Assembly (NCBI GenBank): GCA_035538795.1 | Contig: DATLJS010000052.1 | Coordinates: forward strand, 1 to 64,000 | Direction: 5' to 3' | Length of the DNA stretch: 64,000 nucleotides | Origin: JAJZGK01 sp035538795 | Lineage (GTDB): Bacteria; Pseudomonadota; Alphaproteobacteria; Rhodospirillales; Magnetospirillaceae | Part shown: in pieces, positions 34,856 through 43,764 of the stretch | Layout: each line of letters begins with the position of its first letter | Position numbering within the stretch: the stretch's first letter is position 1 | Made by a program: the position numbers and the translations under genes | Notes under the pieces: generated by a model | The model's input: the letters and a program-made list of their open reading frames with translations, nothing else | Databases searched by the model: none | What the model was told of the DNA's origin: nothing

Positions 34856-35271
34856 AAAAGCGCATTCCCGTCCGTGTGATCTGGGGGCTGGCGGCGGCTA
34901 TTCTGATCGATACGCTGGTACAGTTGTCGTGGAAATGGGTGGCCGCCTGGCTGCCGGCCGACGGCGGCGCGCAGGCTCTGCTGTCGGCGGTGCTGCACCG
35001 GCCGTACCCGCTGGTGGTGGTGGCCTTCATGGCCTTGCAGATGACGAACTGGCTGAAGCTTCTGGCCCATGTCGATCTGAGCTTCGCCCAGCCCATTACC
35101 GCCCTTAGCTATATTTCGGTCTGCCTGTTGTCGGTGTTCCTGTTTTCGGAGGAACTGGGCAATATCCAGATTGCCGGCATCGCCTGCATCATTCTTGGGG
35201 TCTGGTTTATCAGCGGCACCGATCACGGCGGCCAGCGAGAGCCGCCTTTGCCTCATGAGCTGGAGCCATGA
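34852..35271 (+). CDS. SMR/EamA-like small transporter, subunit 1
   Basis: A 139-residue four-helix membrane protein of the drug/metabolite transporter superfamily, similar in size to ArnE/ArnF and SMR subunits. It starts with GTG overlapping the previous stop. The segment LSFAQPITALSYISVCLLSVFLFSEE matches the typical SMR/EamA helix 3, and IAGIACIILGVWFISG is the last helix. It is followed by a second small transporter gene with a 4-bp overlap, so the two likely form a heterodimer. Confidence 0.8.
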   Translation: MKKRIPVRVIWGLAAAILIDTLVQLSWKWVAAWLPADGGAQALLSAVLHRPYPLVVVAFMALQMTNWLKLLAHVDLSFAQPITALSYISVCLLSVFLFSEELGNIQIAGIACIILGVWFISGTDHGGQREPPLPHELEP

Positions 35272-35618
35272 GCGGTTCCGATCCCATTGCCGTTTCCCTG
35301 GTCGGCGTGTTGCTGGTCGTCGTTTGTTCGGCGATCGAAGGCTTCGCCCAGGTCTATTACAAAAAGGCCTCTCATGCCGGGCGTGGCGGCCGGCGCTGGG
35401 TGGTCTACGGCACCAGTCTGTTCGGCCTGGAGGCGGTGCTTTACACCGTGGCCTTGCGCTTTCTGGATCTGTCGACGGCCTATCCGCTGGGGTCTTTGAG
35501 TTTTGTCTCGGTGACCCTGCTGTCTCAATGGATGCTGCGCGAGCGGGTAATCGCCCGGCGCTGGATCGGCGTTCTGCTGATTTTGGTGGGCGCGGCCATG
35601 GTGGTGATGCACGGATGA
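35268..35618 (+). CDS. SMR/EamA-like small transporter, subunit 2
   Basis: A 116-residue four-helix transporter subunit. It has VVCSAIEGFAQVYYKKAS in helix 1, STAYPLGSLSFVSVTLLSQW in helix 3 and WIGVLLILVGAAMVVMHG at the end. The Glu in helix 1 (SAIEGFAQ) sits where SMR proteins carry their essential proton/substrate Glu. Paired with the preceding gene, it resembles two-subunit SMR or undecaprenyl-linked sugar flippases such as ArnEF. Substrate unknown. Confidence 0.82.
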   Translation: MSGSDPIAVSLVGVLLVVVCSAIEGFAQVYYKKASHAGRGGRRWVVYGTSLFGLEAVLYTVALRFLDLSTAYPLGSLSFVSVTLLSQWMLRERVIARRWIGVLLILVGAAMVVMHG

Positions 35619-36775
35619 TCCTTTCCGTCCGCTTTGTCGCGTCCGAACGCGATGTTCCCGTCGATCTTTGGGCGGCCTGCTTTCCGCCGCCGCTGGAGGG
35701 GCGCTGGTGGTTCCGCGCCATGGAGCAGGGTGGTCTGGACGATCAGTTCGCGTTCTTCTACGCCGTGCTGGAAGAGGACGGCGGCCGTCCGGTGGGCGTC
35801 GCTCCGGCCTTCATGATGAATCTGGGCATCGAGATGATGGTGCCGGAAGGGCTGCTGCCGATCGCCCGGCTGGCGGGCAAGCTGGCGCCGTCGCTTCTTT
35901 TCCAGCGCACCCTGTTCGTGGGTTCGCCCTGTTCCGACGAAGGCGTGGTGGGACTGTTGCCTGGGGTGGACCGGGATGCCGCCTTGGACGCGCTGCACGT
36001 CGCTTTCGACGCCGAAAGCCGCCGCCGCAAGGCCTCGATGCTGGTGTGGAAAGACTTTCCCCGGCATTGGGATGAAGCTTTCGCAGGCTTGAAGGGCCGT
36101 CACCGGCTGTTTTCCATGCACAGCTTTCCCGGCACCGTGGCTGTTCTGGGCGACAAGGGGCGCGACAGTTATTATGCCGGGCTGAAATCGTCGCGGCGCT
36201 ATACCATGCAGCGCAAGCTGAAGCGCAGCCGCCAATTGGTCGAATTGACCGTCGAAGCCGTGCAGTATCCCGACTCGGCGGTCCTGGATGAAGTGTTCGC
36301 TCTGTTCTGGCAAACCTACGAACGGGCCAGCACCCGTTTCGAGACGCTGACCCGGGTCTTCTTCGATCGGCTGGCGGAATTGGATCTGTCTCATTTCATC
36401 CTGCTGCGCGAGGCTTCCAGCGGCAAGCTGGTGGCCTTCATGCTGTGCTTCGTGCAGGGCGATCACGTCATCAACAAATTCATCGGTCTGGATTACGGAC
36501 GGCCCCGCGACTGGTCGCTGTATTTCCGTCTGTGGGACGCCGTGGTGGATTGGGCCGGCGGCCTGGGCGCGACGGTCATTCAAAGCGGCCAGACCGGCTA
36601 TCGCGCCAAGATCGAGATGGGGCACCGCCTGGTGCCCATGTCGAACCACAGCCGTCATCGCAATCCGCTGATCCATTGGATCTACGCCACGGTGGCGTCG
36701 GGGGTGAACTGGCAGACCCTGGACAAGGATCTTGCCCTGTATCTGAAGGCCCATCCCGACGAAATCCCGGCATGA
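35615..36775 (+). CDS. GNAT-fold acyltransferase (FemAB/CelD-like)
   Basis: A 386-residue soluble protein of the double-GNAT type (Acetyltransf_6/FemAB-like). The second half has RRYTMQRKLKRSRQ, VFALFWQTYERASTRFETL and LVAFMLCFVQGDHVINKFIG, characteristic of this fold. Such enzymes transfer acyl or aminoacyl groups to sugars, peptidoglycan precursors or lipids. Its ATG overlaps the SMR stop, making it the last member of the coupled chain. Together with the SMR pair it suggests modification and flipping of a lipid-linked or envelope molecule; that is inference. Confidence 0.75.
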   Translation: MILSVRFVASERDVPVDLWAACFPPPLEGRWWFRAMEQGGLDDQFAFFYAVLEEDGGRPVGVAPAFMMNLGIEMMVPEGLLPIARLAGKLAPSLLFQRTLFVGSPCSDEGVVGLLPGVDRDAALDALHVAFDAESRRRKASMLVWKDFPRHWDEAFAGLKGRHRLFSMHSFPGTVAVLGDKGRDSYYAGLKSSRRYTMQRKLKRSRQLVELTVEAVQYPDSAVLDEVFALFWQTYERASTRFETLTRVFFDRLAELDLSHFILLREASSGKLVAFMLCFVQGDHVINKFIGLDYGRPRDWSLYFRLWDAVVDWAGGLGATVIQSGQTGYRAKIEMGHRLVPMSNHSRHRNPLIHWIYATVASGVNWQTLDKDLALYLKAHPDEIPA

Positions 36776-36846
36776 TTCTTGACGCTGAAACCGTGGCGTC
36801 ATATCTCAGCACACAAGATCGATCTTTTTTATTGGAACCAGTCTCG

Positions 36847-37353
36847 ATGGCGCTTCTTCCCATCCTTGTCGCCCCCGCCCCTTGTCTGAAGCAGAAGGCG
36901 GCTCCCGTCACGCAGGTGGACGACGAGCTTCGCCGTCTGATGGACGACATGCTGGAAACCATGTACGAGGCTCCGGGCATCGGCTTGGCCGCGCCGCAGG
37001 TGGGCGTGTCGAAGCGTCTGCTGGTCATCGACATCGCCAAGGAAGGCGAGCCCAAGGCGCCCATGCGGGTGATCAACCCCGAGATCGTCTGGGCCTCGGA
37101 CGAGGACAACGTCTATGAGGAGGGCTGTCTGTCGGTGCCCGAGCATTACGCCGAAGTCACCCGTCCGGCCCGCGTCCGGGTCCGCTATCAGGACGAAACC
37201 GGCGCCAAGCACGAAGCGGATTTCGACGGTCTGATGGGCACGGTGATCCAGCACGAGATGGACCATCTAGACGGCATTCTGTTCGTCGATCATCTGTCGA
37301 ACCTGAAGCGCAACATGATTCTGCGCAAGCTGTCCAAGTCGCGCGGCAAGTGA
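36847..37353 (+). CDS. def: Peptide deformylase
   Basis: A 168-residue iron/zinc deformylase removing the formyl group from nascent proteins. The three motifs are intact: GIGLAAPQVG, EEGCLSVPE (metal Cys) and QHEMDHLDG (HExxH). The start at 36847 (MALLPI) matches the family; the upstream open frame is not conserved. It is followed 8 bp later by fmt, the classical def-fmt pair. Confidence 0.97.
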   Translation: MALLPILVAPAPCLKQKAAPVTQVDDELRRLMDDMLETMYEAPGIGLAAPQVGVSKRLLVIDIAKEGEPKAPMRVINPEIVWASDEDNVYEEGCLSVPEHYAEVTRPARVRVRYQDETGAKHEADFDGLMGTVIQHEMDHLDGILFVDHLSNLKRNMILRKLSKSRGK

Positions 37354-37361
37354 GGCCAACG

Positions 37362-38288
37362 ATGCGTCTGATCTTCATGGGGACGCCGGATTTCTCGGTG
37401 TCCATCCTGGGGGCTTTGATCGAAGCCGGGCACGAGATCGTCGCCGTCTATTCCCAGCCGCCCCGCCCGGCCGGGCGGGGCCATAAGGAGCAGCCGACTC
37501 CCGTCCATGCCTTCGCCGTCGAGCACGGGCTGACGGCGCGGACGCCGAAATCCCTGCGCAGCGCCGAAGCCCAGGCCGATTTCTCGGCTCTTCAGGCCGA
37601 CGCCGCCGTGGTGGCGGCCTATGGTCTGATCCTGCCGAAGGCGATCTTGGAGGCTCCGGCCAAGGGCTGTTTCAACGTCCATGCCTCGCTGCTGCCGCGC
37701 TGGCGCGGCGCCGCTCCCATCCAGCGGGCCATCCAGGCCGGCGACGCCGAGTCCGGCGTTACCATCATGCAGATGGACGAAGGGCTGGATACCGGCGATA
37801 TGCTGCTGACCGAGCGGCTGCCCATCACCGCCACCACCACGGGCCAAAGCCTGCATGATGATTTGGCGGCCATGGGGGCGCGGCTGATGGTTCTGGCGTT
37901 GGAGCGGCTTCAGGCCGGAATCCTGACGGCGGAAAAGCAGCCGGATCAGGGCGTGACCTATGCCGCCAAGCTGGCCAAGGAAGAGGGGCGCCTGGATTGG
38001 CGCCGCACGGCCCGTGAACTGGATTGCACCATTCGCGCCTTCACCCCCTGGCCGGGCGTATGGTTCGATTACAACGGCGAACGCATCAAGCTGCTGGCCG
38101 CCGAGCCGGTATCGGGCGCCGGCGAACCCGGCGTCTTGCTGGACGACAAGCTGACCGTGGCATGCGGCCAGGGCGCTTTGCGCCTGCTGAAGCTGCAACG
38201 GGCCGGCAAGGGGGCGCTGGAGGCTGAAGCTTTCCTGCGCGGCTACGCCATTCCCAAGGGAACAAGGCTGTGCCCCGCTACAAACTGA
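37362..38288 (+). CDS. fmt: Methionyl-tRNA formyltransferase
   Basis: A 308-residue enzyme formylating initiator Met-tRNA. It opens with LIFMGTPDFSV. The formyl-folate site is NVHASLLPRWRGAAPIQRAI, with Asn, His and the nearby Asp in MDEGLDTGDML. The C-terminal OB-like domain follows (RAFTPWPGVWF). ATG at 37362 is preceded by GAGG. The end overlaps the GTG start of truA by 19 bp. Confidence 0.97.
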   Translation: MRLIFMGTPDFSVSILGALIEAGHEIVAVYSQPPRPAGRGHKEQPTPVHAFAVEHGLTARTPKSLRSAEAQADFSALQADAAVVAAYGLILPKAILEAPAKGCFNVHASLLPRWRGAAPIQRAIQAGDAESGVTIMQMDEGLDTGDMLLTERLPITATTTGQSLHDDLAAMGARLMVLALERLQAGILTAEKQPDQGVTYAAKLAKEEGRLDWRRTARELDCTIRAFTPWPGVWFDYNGERIKLLAAEPVSGAGEPGVLLDDKLTVACGQGALRLLKLQRAGKGALEAEAFLRGYAIPKGTRLCPATN

Positions 38289-39019
38289 CCCTGGAATATG
38301 ACGGCACGGGCTTGGTGGGCTGGCAGCGCCAGACCACGGGGCCGTCGGTGCAGCAGTTTCTGGAAGAGGCGCTGGTCAAGCTGGCCGGACGGCGGACCGA
38401 GATCGCCGCCGCCGGGCGGACCGACGCCGGAGTTCACGCCACCGGGCAGGTGGTGCATGTGGACGTCGACAAGGACCTGAAGCCGGAGGCCGTCTGCAAC
38501 GGTTTGAATTATTGGCTGCGCGGCGAGGAGGGCGCATCGTCGGTGATCGTGCTGGCGGCCGAACTTGCGCCCGAAGGCTTCCACGCCCGTTTCTCGGCCG
38601 TCGGCCGGCAATATCTTTACCGGATTTCCAACCGCCGGGCCGGGCCGGTGCTGGAGGCCAATCGAGTCTGGTGGGTTCCCAAGCCCCTGAACGCCGAGGC
38701 CATGCACGAGGCGGCGCAAAGGCTGGTGGGGCACTACGACTTCACCAGCTTCCGTTCCATCGAATGCCAGGCGCAAAGTCCGATGAAAACCATGGACCGG
38801 CTGGACGTGGTTCGCGTCGGCGATGAAATCCGCATCGTGGCGGCCTCCCGCTCGTTCCTGCACCATCAGGTTCGCAACATGGTGGGCACTCTGAAGCTGG
38901 TCGGCGACGGCAAGTGGAACGCCGACCGCGTGACGCAAGTGTTGCAGGCCCGTGATCGTTCTGTTGCAGGCCCGACCGCGCCGCCTTACGGCCTGTACCT
39001 GACGGGCGTTTCCTACTAA
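38270..39019 (+). CDS. truA: tRNA pseudouridine(38-40) synthase TruA
   Basis: A 249-residue pseudouridine synthase acting on the anticodon stem-loop. Catalytic Asp52 lies in AAAGRTDAGVHATGQV; YLYRISNRRAG and FLHHQVRNMVGTL are family motifs. The start is a GTG within the end of fmt (def-fmt-truA operon, conserved in alphaproteobacteria). Confidence 0.96.
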   Translation: MPRYKLTLEYDGTGLVGWQRQTTGPSVQQFLEEALVKLAGRRTEIAAAGRTDAGVHATGQVVHVDVDKDLKPEAVCNGLNYWLRGEEGASSVIVLAAELAPEGFHARFSAVGRQYLYRISNRRAGPVLEANRVWWVPKPLNAEAMHEAAQRLVGHYDFTSFRSIECQAQSPMKTMDRLDVVRVGDEIRIVAASRSFLHHQVRNMVGTLKLVGDGKWNADRVTQVLQARDRSVAGPTAPPYGLYLTGVSY

Positions 39020-39054
39020 CAATCCTTCCCACCTGACTTTTCATGGGGGAAGTG

Positions 39055-39516
39055 ATGAGCGTTCCGTTGCATGCCGACAGCCAGACGACCTTGAGCAAGC
39101 GCCGCTATCAGCGCCTGATCATGTCGGTGCCGGTGGTGGTCAACGGCAGCGCGACCCGCACCATCGACTGGTCGGCCATCGGCTTTCGCCTGCCTCATGA
39201 ACTGCCGGGCGTCGGCGAAGAGCCGTTCCGTGCCGAACTGATCGTTCCGGCCGGCGGGCTGATGTTCTTCTTCAAGATCATGGCCCACCATATCCACCGC
39301 AACGACGACGACGGCTATGCCGGGTATCATTTCAAGGAACTGACCGACATCGAGCACGACATGCTACGCGCCCTGGTCATCCATTTCGTCTCGGGCGGTT
39401 GTTTCCCGCTGGAGGACGAAACCCGTCTGGAGATCAACCGTCAGGCCATCGCCACCGCCCGGGCCGACGGCCTTTGCGAGCATGACGAACTGGGCTATGC
39501 CATCGCCAAGGCATGA
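39055..39516 (+). CDS. PilZ-like c-di-GMP binding protein
   Basis: A 153-residue single-domain protein. The two c-di-GMP motifs of PilZ are visible: RRYQR (RxxxR, residues 16-20) and DWSAIG (DxSxxG, residues 38-43). The spacing between them fits the family. A C-terminal helical extension (residues 100-153) is unassigned. The ATG at 39055 has GGGGAAG upstream; an in-frame ATG at 39043 overlaps that site. It may read the signal made by cyclases such as the one at 29.6 kb. Confidence 0.78.
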   Translation: MSVPLHADSQTTLSKRRYQRLIMSVPVVVNGSATRTIDWSAIGFRLPHELPGVGEEPFRAELIVPAGGLMFFFKIMAHHIHRNDDDGYAGYHFKELTDIEHDMLRALVIHFVSGGCFPLEDETRLEINRQAIATARADGLCEHDELGYAIAKA

Positions 39517-39603
39517 CGCGGCTTTGTTGACCAGGATCAAGCCGGTTGTCCCGATAATCCCTTAAGGCTTTACCCCTGCAATCGTTTTGCGGTGGAGGGT
39601 GTC

Positions 39604-40191
39604 ATGCGGATTTGGAGTTCGATCCTGTTGGCGGCTGGCCTGCTGACCAGTGGACTGGCGGTTTCGTCCGCGGCATTCGGAACCGAAAAGGAGGCGTGCC
39701 ATCCGGCGGCGCGGGCCAATTGCGCCGGGGCCGACCTGCGCGAGACGGATATGGTCGGCATGACGCTGTCCGGCATTGTCCTTAGCCGCGCCAATCTGTG
39801 GGCCGACGATCTGGCCGGAAGCAATCTGTCGGGCGGACGGCTGGACCATGCCAACCTTTATGCGGCGACACTCAAGAAAGCCGATTTGTCGGGGGCCGAT
39901 CTGCGTGGGGCTGACCTGACGCAGGCGCATCTTGAGGGCGCCAACCTGAGAGGCGCCGACCTGCGGGGGGCCAATCTCAAAATGGCGGCGCTGGACAATG
40001 CCGACCTGACCGGAGCCGACCTGCGCGGCGCCAGTCTGATTCTGGCGGATATCCGCACCGCCCGCCTGGATCGGGTGCAGTTCGAGGGTGCCCAGTGGCT
40101 GGATCGCCGCATTTGCCTGGCGGGGTCGCTCGGCAAATGCATCGAAGGCGAGGCGTCGCAGCGTCTGCCTTCGGGATCGCTTGCGCCGTGA
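39604..40191 (+). CDS. Exported pentapeptide-repeat protein
   Basis: A 195-residue protein with a signal peptide (cut near SSAAFG or soon after) and about 20 pentapeptide repeats of the A(D/N)LXX type, e.g. ADLSGADLRGADL and GANLRGADLRGANL. These form a right-handed square beta helix. Two cysteines near the start (EACHPAARANC) and two near the end (ICLAGSLGKC) may cap the rod with disulfides. Role unknown; GGAGG precedes the ATG. Confidence 0.85.
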   Translation: MRIWSSILLAAGLLTSGLAVSSAAFGTEKEACHPAARANCAGADLRETDMVGMTLSGIVLSRANLWADDLAGSNLSGGRLDHANLYAATLKKADLSGADLRGADLTQAHLEGANLRGADLRGANLKMAALDNADLTGADLRGASLILADIRTARLDRVQFEGAQWLDRRICLAGSLGKCIEGEASQRLPSGSLAP

Positions 40192-40197
40192 CTCCTC

Positions 40198-40989
40198 TCA
40201 GACCTTGGCCACGATGAACTGGCGGCGGAAGGGGAACAGGGTGACGCCGTCGCTGCGCTGGGGATAGGCTTTGGCCATGCGGCGGCGGTAATTTTCCAGG
40301 AACTGGCCGCGCAGCGGCTCCTCCAGGGCATCCAGCAAGGGCTTCAGGGCGGTGCCCAGGGTCCATTGCACCACGGCGTCGTCGCCGCGCAGCACCTGTA
40401 AATAATCGCATTCCCAGATGTCCACGGACGCGCCCGCGGCGGTCAGAATGTCCCAATAGATTTCGGGGCGGGCCACCGGATCGTGGCGCAGCAACGGAGC
40501 CAGGGTGTCGGCCCAGGGGCCTTCCTGGGCGGCTTCGCGCATGCCGGTATGGCTGGGGGCGTCGAAATTGCGAGGCATCTGCACGGCCAGCACGCCGCCG
40601 GGGGCCAGATGCTGCAACAGCCGCGGGAACAGCATTTCATGCCCGCCCAGCCATTGCAGGGCGGCGTTGGAATAAATAAGATCCAGGGGCTGGTCGGCCC
40701 ACCAATGGGCGATGTCGGCCTGGATCCAACGGGTCGAAGGGTCGGCAAGCCGGGCCTTGGCCAGCATTTCGCCTGAGGAATCGACGCCGATGAGGCGGGC
40801 CTCGGGCCAGCGGGATTTCAGGAACGGCGTCACGTTGCCCGGTCCGCAGCCAAGGTCGCAGACGGTTTTCGGCGCGGCGAGGTCAATATGCGCCAGCAGT
40901 TCCAGGGCGGGACGGAGGCGCTGATTGGCGAACTTCAGGTACTGCTCGGGGTTCCATCCCGAGTGACTGTTCTGACGATCTGGTTCCAT
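40198..40989 (-). CDS. tam: Trans-aconitate 2-methyltransferase
   Basis: A 263-residue SAM-dependent methyltransferase. The opening WNPEQYLKFANQRLRPALEL is the Tam signature. SAM motif I is VCDLGCGPGN, followed by IGVDSSGEML and the SNAALQWL motif. It detoxifies trans-aconitate by methyl esterification. The gene stands alone and converges on the pentapeptide-repeat gene. Confidence 0.9.
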   Translation of the reverse strand: MEPDRQNSHSGWNPEQYLKFANQRLRPALELLAHIDLAAPKTVCDLGCGPGNVTPFLKSRWPEARLIGVDSSGEMLAKARLADPSTRWIQADIAHWWADQPLDLIYSNAALQWLGGHEMLFPRLLQHLAPGGVLAVQMPRNFDAPSHTGMREAAQEGPWADTLAPLLRHDPVARPEIYWDILTAAGASVDIWECDYLQVLRGDDAVVQWTLGTALKPLLDALEEPLRGQFLENYRRRMAKAYPQRSDGVTLFPFRRQFIVAKV

Positions 40990-41065
40990 GGCGATTGACT
41001 CCTGCTTACTCTGCCCTTATACACCGATGCTTCCTTTTTCGTGAGCATGTCCGGAGTACCTTATC

Positions 41066-41200
41066 GTGAAGCGCACTTACCAGCCCAGCAAGCTCGTCCG
41101 CGCCCGTCGTCATGGCTTCCGCGCCCGTATGGCCACCGTTGGCGGCCGCCGCGTGATCGCCGACCGTCGCCGCCAGGGCCGCAAGCGTCTGTCCGCCTAA
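41066..41200 (+). CDS. rpmH: 50S ribosomal protein L34
   Basis: A 44-residue ribosomal protein, starting with GTG: MKRTYQPSKLVRARRHGFRA at the N-terminus and GRKRLSA at the end. It is the classical L34 sequence, very rich in Arg and Lys, immediately upstream of rnpA as in nearly all bacteria. Confidence 0.97.
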   Translation: MKRTYQPSKLVRARRHGFRARMATVGGRRVIADRRRQGRKRLSA

Positions 41201-41210
41201 GCTTCCATTT

Positions 41211-41702
41211 ATGGAAGCTGTGGTCGGGCGGTTGAAGCGGCGCTCGGAGTTTCTCCGGGTCGCGGCGACACGCTGCAAATGGGCAGCGCCCGGCCTGATC
41301 CTTCAGGCGGCTCGCGCCGCCCAGGATGCGCAGGTTATGCCTGCCAACGCAACGACGCCGCCTTCGGGCGGCGCGTCCGTTCCTGCTGCGCCTGTTCCAT
41401 CGCCTGAAAAGACCGATTTGCGGGTGGGTTTCACCTGCAGCAAGAAGGTCGGCAACTCCGTGGCCCGCAACCGTGCCAAACGGCGTTTGCGCGCGGCCGC
41501 CGCCGAGCTTCTGCCGTCCTTGGCCCAGCCCGGTTTCGACTATGTGCTGATCGGGCGGCAGGAAACCTTGCGCCGCCCTTACGGTCTTCTGTTGCAGGAT
41601 TTGCGGACGGCGTTAAAACGTGTCGGCGCGCTTCGCGATCCGGCGGGCGCCGAACCGGCCATCAGCGCAGGGGGAGGGGCGAATGACAGGAAAGCGGTCT
41701 GA
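41211..41702 (+). CDS. rnpA: Ribonuclease P protein component
   Basis: A 163-residue protein subunit of RNase P, longer than the usual 110-130. The RNA-binding RNR motif (NSVARNRAKRRLR, residues 82-94) and the LKRRSEFLRV start are clear. A low-complexity insert of about 30 residues (ANATTPPSGGASVPAAPVPS, around residues 45-64) sits between the first strand and the conserved VGFTCSKKVG. Such inserts occur in other Rhodospirillales. The 10-bp gap after rpmH and overlap with yidD show one operon. Confidence 0.93.
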   Translation: MEAVVGRLKRRSEFLRVAATRCKWAAPGLILQAARAAQDAQVMPANATTPPSGGASVPAAPVPSPEKTDLRVGFTCSKKVGNSVARNRAKRRLRAAAAELLPSLAQPGFDYVLIGRQETLRRPYGLLLQDLRTALKRVGALRDPAGAEPAISAGGGANDRKAV

Positions 41703-42012
41703 TCCGATCAGCTTGCTGCTGCGTGGTCTGATTCGCGGCTATCAGCTGCTGATTTCGCCGATTCTGCCGCCCCCCAGCTGCCGCTTTCTGCCGACCTGTT
41801 CCCATTACGGCATGGAGGCCGTCGAGACCCATGGACCAATCAAGGGTTCCTGGCTTACCCTGCGCCGCATCCTGCGCTGTCATCCTTGGGGCGGCTCGGG
41901 CTATGATCCCGTCCCGCCTGCCGTGAAATCCGTGTCTGTCCCCGAATCTTCATGTGTCCCCGAATCTTCATGTGTCTATGGGCATGGCTGTCGCCACCCT
42001 GGCTCCCGTTAA
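41683..42012 (+). CDS. yidD: Membrane protein insertion efficiency factor YidD
   Basis: A 109-residue member of the YidD family. The core is GYQLLISPILPPPSCRFLPT, CSHYGMEAVETHG and CHPWGGSGYDPVP with its conserved cysteines and prolines. The C-terminal tail contains a direct 18-bp duplication giving VPESSCVPESSC, outside the family domain. GGGGAGG precedes the ATG, and the start overlaps rnpA. It is likely an amphipathic membrane-associated protein assisting YidC. Confidence 0.93.
   Translation: MTGKRSDPISLLLRGLIRGYQLLISPILPPPSCRFLPTCSHYGMEAVETHGPIKGSWLTLRRILRCHPWGGSGYDPVPPAVKSVSVPESSCVPESSCVYGHGCRHPGSR
41937..41972 (+). repeat. Two tandem 18-bp copies in the yidD 3' end
   Basis: The unit tgtccccgaatcttcatg occurs twice back to back, adding six residues (VPESSC-type) without breaking the frame. 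It looks like a recent slippage event in a part of the gene under weak constraint. Confidence 0.85.
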
Positions 42013-42054
42013 CCCGCCAATCCATGCGCCCTTGGCCGAACCGGTAAGAAGGTC

Positions 42055-43764
42055 ATGAACGAAAACCGCAACATCTTCCTGGCGATCGCCCTTTCGATTG
42101 GCATCCTGCTGGGCTGGGAATTCTTTTTCGCGAAGAATCCGGCGCCGCAGCCCCAGGCCCAGAACACTTCGGCCCCCGCCGGCGCTCCCGGCGCCGCTCC
42201 GGGCGCCGTGCCCGGCCAGCCCGCCGCCCAGGCTCCGGTCAGCCGCGCCGACTATCTGGCCCAGGCGCCCCGCGTGAAAATCTCCACTCCCAGCCTGTCG
42301 GGTTCGATCTCGCTGCTGGGCGCCCGCCTGGACGATCTGTCGTTGGTGCGTTACCACGAGACCATCGACCCCAGCAGCCCGGAAATCACCCTGCTGTCGC
42401 CGGCCACCGGCGAAGGTGCCTATTACGCCGAATTCGGCTGGGTCGCGGCGGCGGATTCCAAGGCCGCCGTGCCCACCAACGACACCCGCTGGGCCGCCGA
42501 TACCGACACCTTGAGCCCCGGCCATCCGGTCACGCTGACCTGGGACAACGGTCAGGGGCTGCGTTTCCGCCGCGTCTACACGGTGGATGACAGCTATCTG
42601 TTCACCGTCACCCAGACGGTCGAGAACATGGGCGGCCAGTCCGTGACCCTGTTCCCTTATGGTCTGGTGTCCCGCTGGGGCACGCCTAAGGCCGACACCA
42701 ATTCCTCGATCCTGCACGAAGGCCCTATCGGGGTGTTCGACGGCGCCTCGAAGGAAGTGAAGTACAAGTCCCTGAAGGACGACGACCATCTGGTGGAGCA
42801 TAAGACCACCGGCGGCTGGTTGGGCTTCGCCGACAAGTACTGGCTGACCGCCCTGGTGCCCGATCAGAAGGCCGAGACCGCCGCCCGCATGAGCTGGCGT
42901 TCGGTGGACGGCCAGGACCGCTACCAGACCGACTGGCTGGGCAGCGCCCTGGTGGTCGAGCCCGGCAAGACCGTCACTTCGGACAGCCGCCTGTTCGCCG
43001 GCGCCAAGGAACTCGACAAGCTGGACGCCTATAGCAAGGCCATCGTGCCCGACGGCGACCTGAAGCTGCATCTGTCGATCGATTTCGGCATGTTCTGGCT
43101 GTTGACCATTCCGTTCTTCCACTTCCTGCGCTTCATCCACGAGCACATTCCGAACTTCGGCATCGCCATCATGGTCTTCACCGTGATCATCAAGGGCGCC
43201 TTCTTCCCCATCGCCAACAAGTCCTATCACGCGATGAGCAAGATGAAGAAGCTGCAGCCGGAGATGAAGGAGCTTCAGACCCGCTTCGCCGACGACAAGG
43301 CTCGCCTGAACCAGGAAATGATGGCGCTGTACAAGCGTGAAAAGGCCAATCCGGTGTCGGGCTGCCTGCCGATCCTGATCCAGATTCCGGTGTTCTTCGC
43401 CCTCTACAAGGTGCTCTACGTCACCATCGAGATGCGTCAGGCTCCGTTCTACGGCTGGATCCACGATTTGTCGGTTCCCGATCCGACCAACCTGTTCACG
43501 CTGTTCGGCCTGATTCCCTGGGTGCCGCCGGAAATGCTGCATATCGGCATCTGGCCGCTGATCATGGGCGTGACCATGTGGGCCCAGCAGAAGCTGAACC
43601 CCCAGCCGACCGATCCGGTGCAGGCGAAGATGTTCACCTTCCTGCCGCTGATCTTCACCTACATGCTGGCTCGTTTCCCAGCCGGTCTGGTGATCTACTG
43701 GGCTTGGAGCAACAGCCTGTCGATCCTTCAGCAGTGGGTGATCATGAAGCGGGCGTCGAAGTGA
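42055..43764 (+). CDS. yidC: Membrane protein insertase YidC
   Basis: A 569-residue Gram-negative type YidC. TM1 lies at about residues 6-25, then an Ala/Pro-rich linker, a large periplasmic P1 domain (about 75-345), and the conserved insertase core with five helices (about 350-560). Core motifs are YHAMSKMKKLQPEMKELQ, NPVSGCLPILIQIPVFFALY and PAGLVIYWAWSNSLSILQQ. It inserts inner-membrane proteins with or without Sec. The stop overlaps the GTG of engB. Confidence 0.97.
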   Translation: MNENRNIFLAIALSIGILLGWEFFFAKNPAPQPQAQNTSAPAGAPGAAPGAVPGQPAAQAPVSRADYLAQAPRVKISTPSLSGSISLLGARLDDLSLVRYHETIDPSSPEITLLSPATGEGAYYAEFGWVAAADSKAAVPTNDTRWAADTDTLSPGHPVTLTWDNGQGLRFRRVYTVDDSYLFTVTQTVENMGGQSVTLFPYGLVSRWGTPKADTNSSILHEGPIGVFDGASKEVKYKSLKDDDHLVEHKTTGGWLGFADKYWLTALVPDQKAETAARMSWRSVDGQDRYQTDWLGSALVVEPGKTVTSDSRLFAGAKELDKLDAYSKAIVPDGDLKLHLSIDFGMFWLLTIPFFHFLRFIHEHIPNFGIAIMVFTVIIKGAFFPIANKSYHAMSKMKKLQPEMKELQTRFADDKARLNQEMMALYKREKANPVSGCLPILIQIPVFFALYKVLYVTIEMRQAPFYGWIHDLSVPDPTNLFTLFGLIPWVPPEMLHIGIWPLIMGVTMWAQQKLNPQPTDPVQAKMFTFLPLIFTYMLARFPAGLVIYWAWSNSLSILQQWVIMKRASK

